DNA of 64,000 bases from Homoserinimonas aerilata (GTDB lineage: Bacteria; Actinomycetota; Actinomycetes; Actinomycetales; Microbacteriaceae): the NCBI RefSeq assembly GCF_006716125.1, contig NZ_VFOM01000001.1, forward strand, positions 310,001 through 374,000. The letters are read 5' to 3'. The notes beneath the pieces were generated by a model. It did no database searches and was not told where the DNA came from. It worked only from the letters and a program-made list of their open reading frames with translations. The position numbers and the translations under genes are program-made. Positions 63,867 to 64,000 of the stretch are shown here, one piece after another (position 1 is the stretch's first letter; every line of letters starts with the position of its first letter).

Positions 63867-64000
63867 GGCACTCTTCACCTCACCCCAGCGCGCCGACCCC
63901 CTCAGCTGGATACTCAGGTTCACGATGCCGCTCATCCTGGCCATCACCAGCGCGCTCGTCATCGTCGTCGTGCTGCTCCGCGCGGGGCCCAGCATCACCA
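63854..64000 (+). CDS. Membrane protein, 5' end only (cut by window edge)
   Basis: 49 codons remain, beginning MLAHKALFTSPQRADP, with one hydrophobic helix (MPLILAITSALVIVVVLL). The ATG overlaps the preceding kinase-like gene by 13 bases, so both are cotranscribed. Too short to name; a partner of the sensor or a second sensor-like membrane protein is possible. Confidence 0.6.

Overview
The window reads as chromosomal DNA of a high-GC actinobacterium, most likely a member of the Microbacteriaceae. Supports are frequent GTG starts, start/stop overlaps (ATGA, GTGA), a mycothiol enzyme (mca), an actinobacterial BfrB-type ferritin, actinobacterial families (DUF501, DUF4307, DUF4245), and gene order shared with the Mycobacterium tuberculosis segment pth/rplY-mfd-mazG-eno-divIC-DUF501 and greA-mca-DUF4307-trhA-short isoprenyl synthase-phoH2-fum-xseB-xseA-ispH (synteny recalled, not searched). 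The genus is not determined. I see no prophage, insertion sequence, CRISPR array or rRNA.

Region 1 (1-11352) is a sugar-acid catabolic island. A LacI regulator, a KDPG-type aldolase and a 2-keto-3-deoxygluconate kinase run leftwards. A FadR-type regulator diverges from a lipoprotein-permease-permease sugar ABC importer without its own ATPase, followed by D-galactonate dehydratase, a second KDPG/KDPGal aldolase, D-mannonate dehydratase and gluconokinase. Together these could convert galactonate, mannonate and gluconate to pyruvate and glyceraldehyde 3-phosphate. A D-2-hydroxyacid dehydrogenase faces them.

Region 2 (11533-28875) is conserved housekeeping: rplY, pth, mfd, a CPBP protease (reverse), mazG, a ferritin and TetR pair with matching operators, hisS, a MarR-MFS pair, eno, a DivIC/FtsB-like protein, DUF501, a subtilase, an NDH-2 with a lysine/alanine-rich tail, and a tRNA with anticodon UAA but a short variable loop.

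Region 3 (28931-48052) is more variable: a large Ig-like-repeat membrane protein, a TetR-MFS-PLP enzyme-FAD lactone oxidase operon, an ABC-2 exporter, lemA-htpX, dps, an AlkX/YcaQ-like protein, a putative phosphorus-source ABC importer behind a PHO-box-like repeat, an AI-2E-type permease and threonine ammonia-lyase.

Region 4 (48066-64000) holds greA, DUF4307, mca, trhA, a short cis-prenyltransferase, a class V aminotransferase, PIN-PhoH, fumC, carbonic anhydrase, DUF4245, xseB-xseA, ispH, and the start of a histidine-kinase-like locus cut by the window end.

Short palindromic repeats (shared frame GGTYGAGG...GTCTCGARACC) recur in at least five intergenic gaps, and two long hairpins with a GAGTTGCCCACTT arm lie after mfd and eno. 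The observations I rate highest are the short-variable-loop tRNA(UAA), the matching TetR operators at the ferritin and its neighbour, the PHO-box importer and the pth gene without an ATG/GTG/TTG start.
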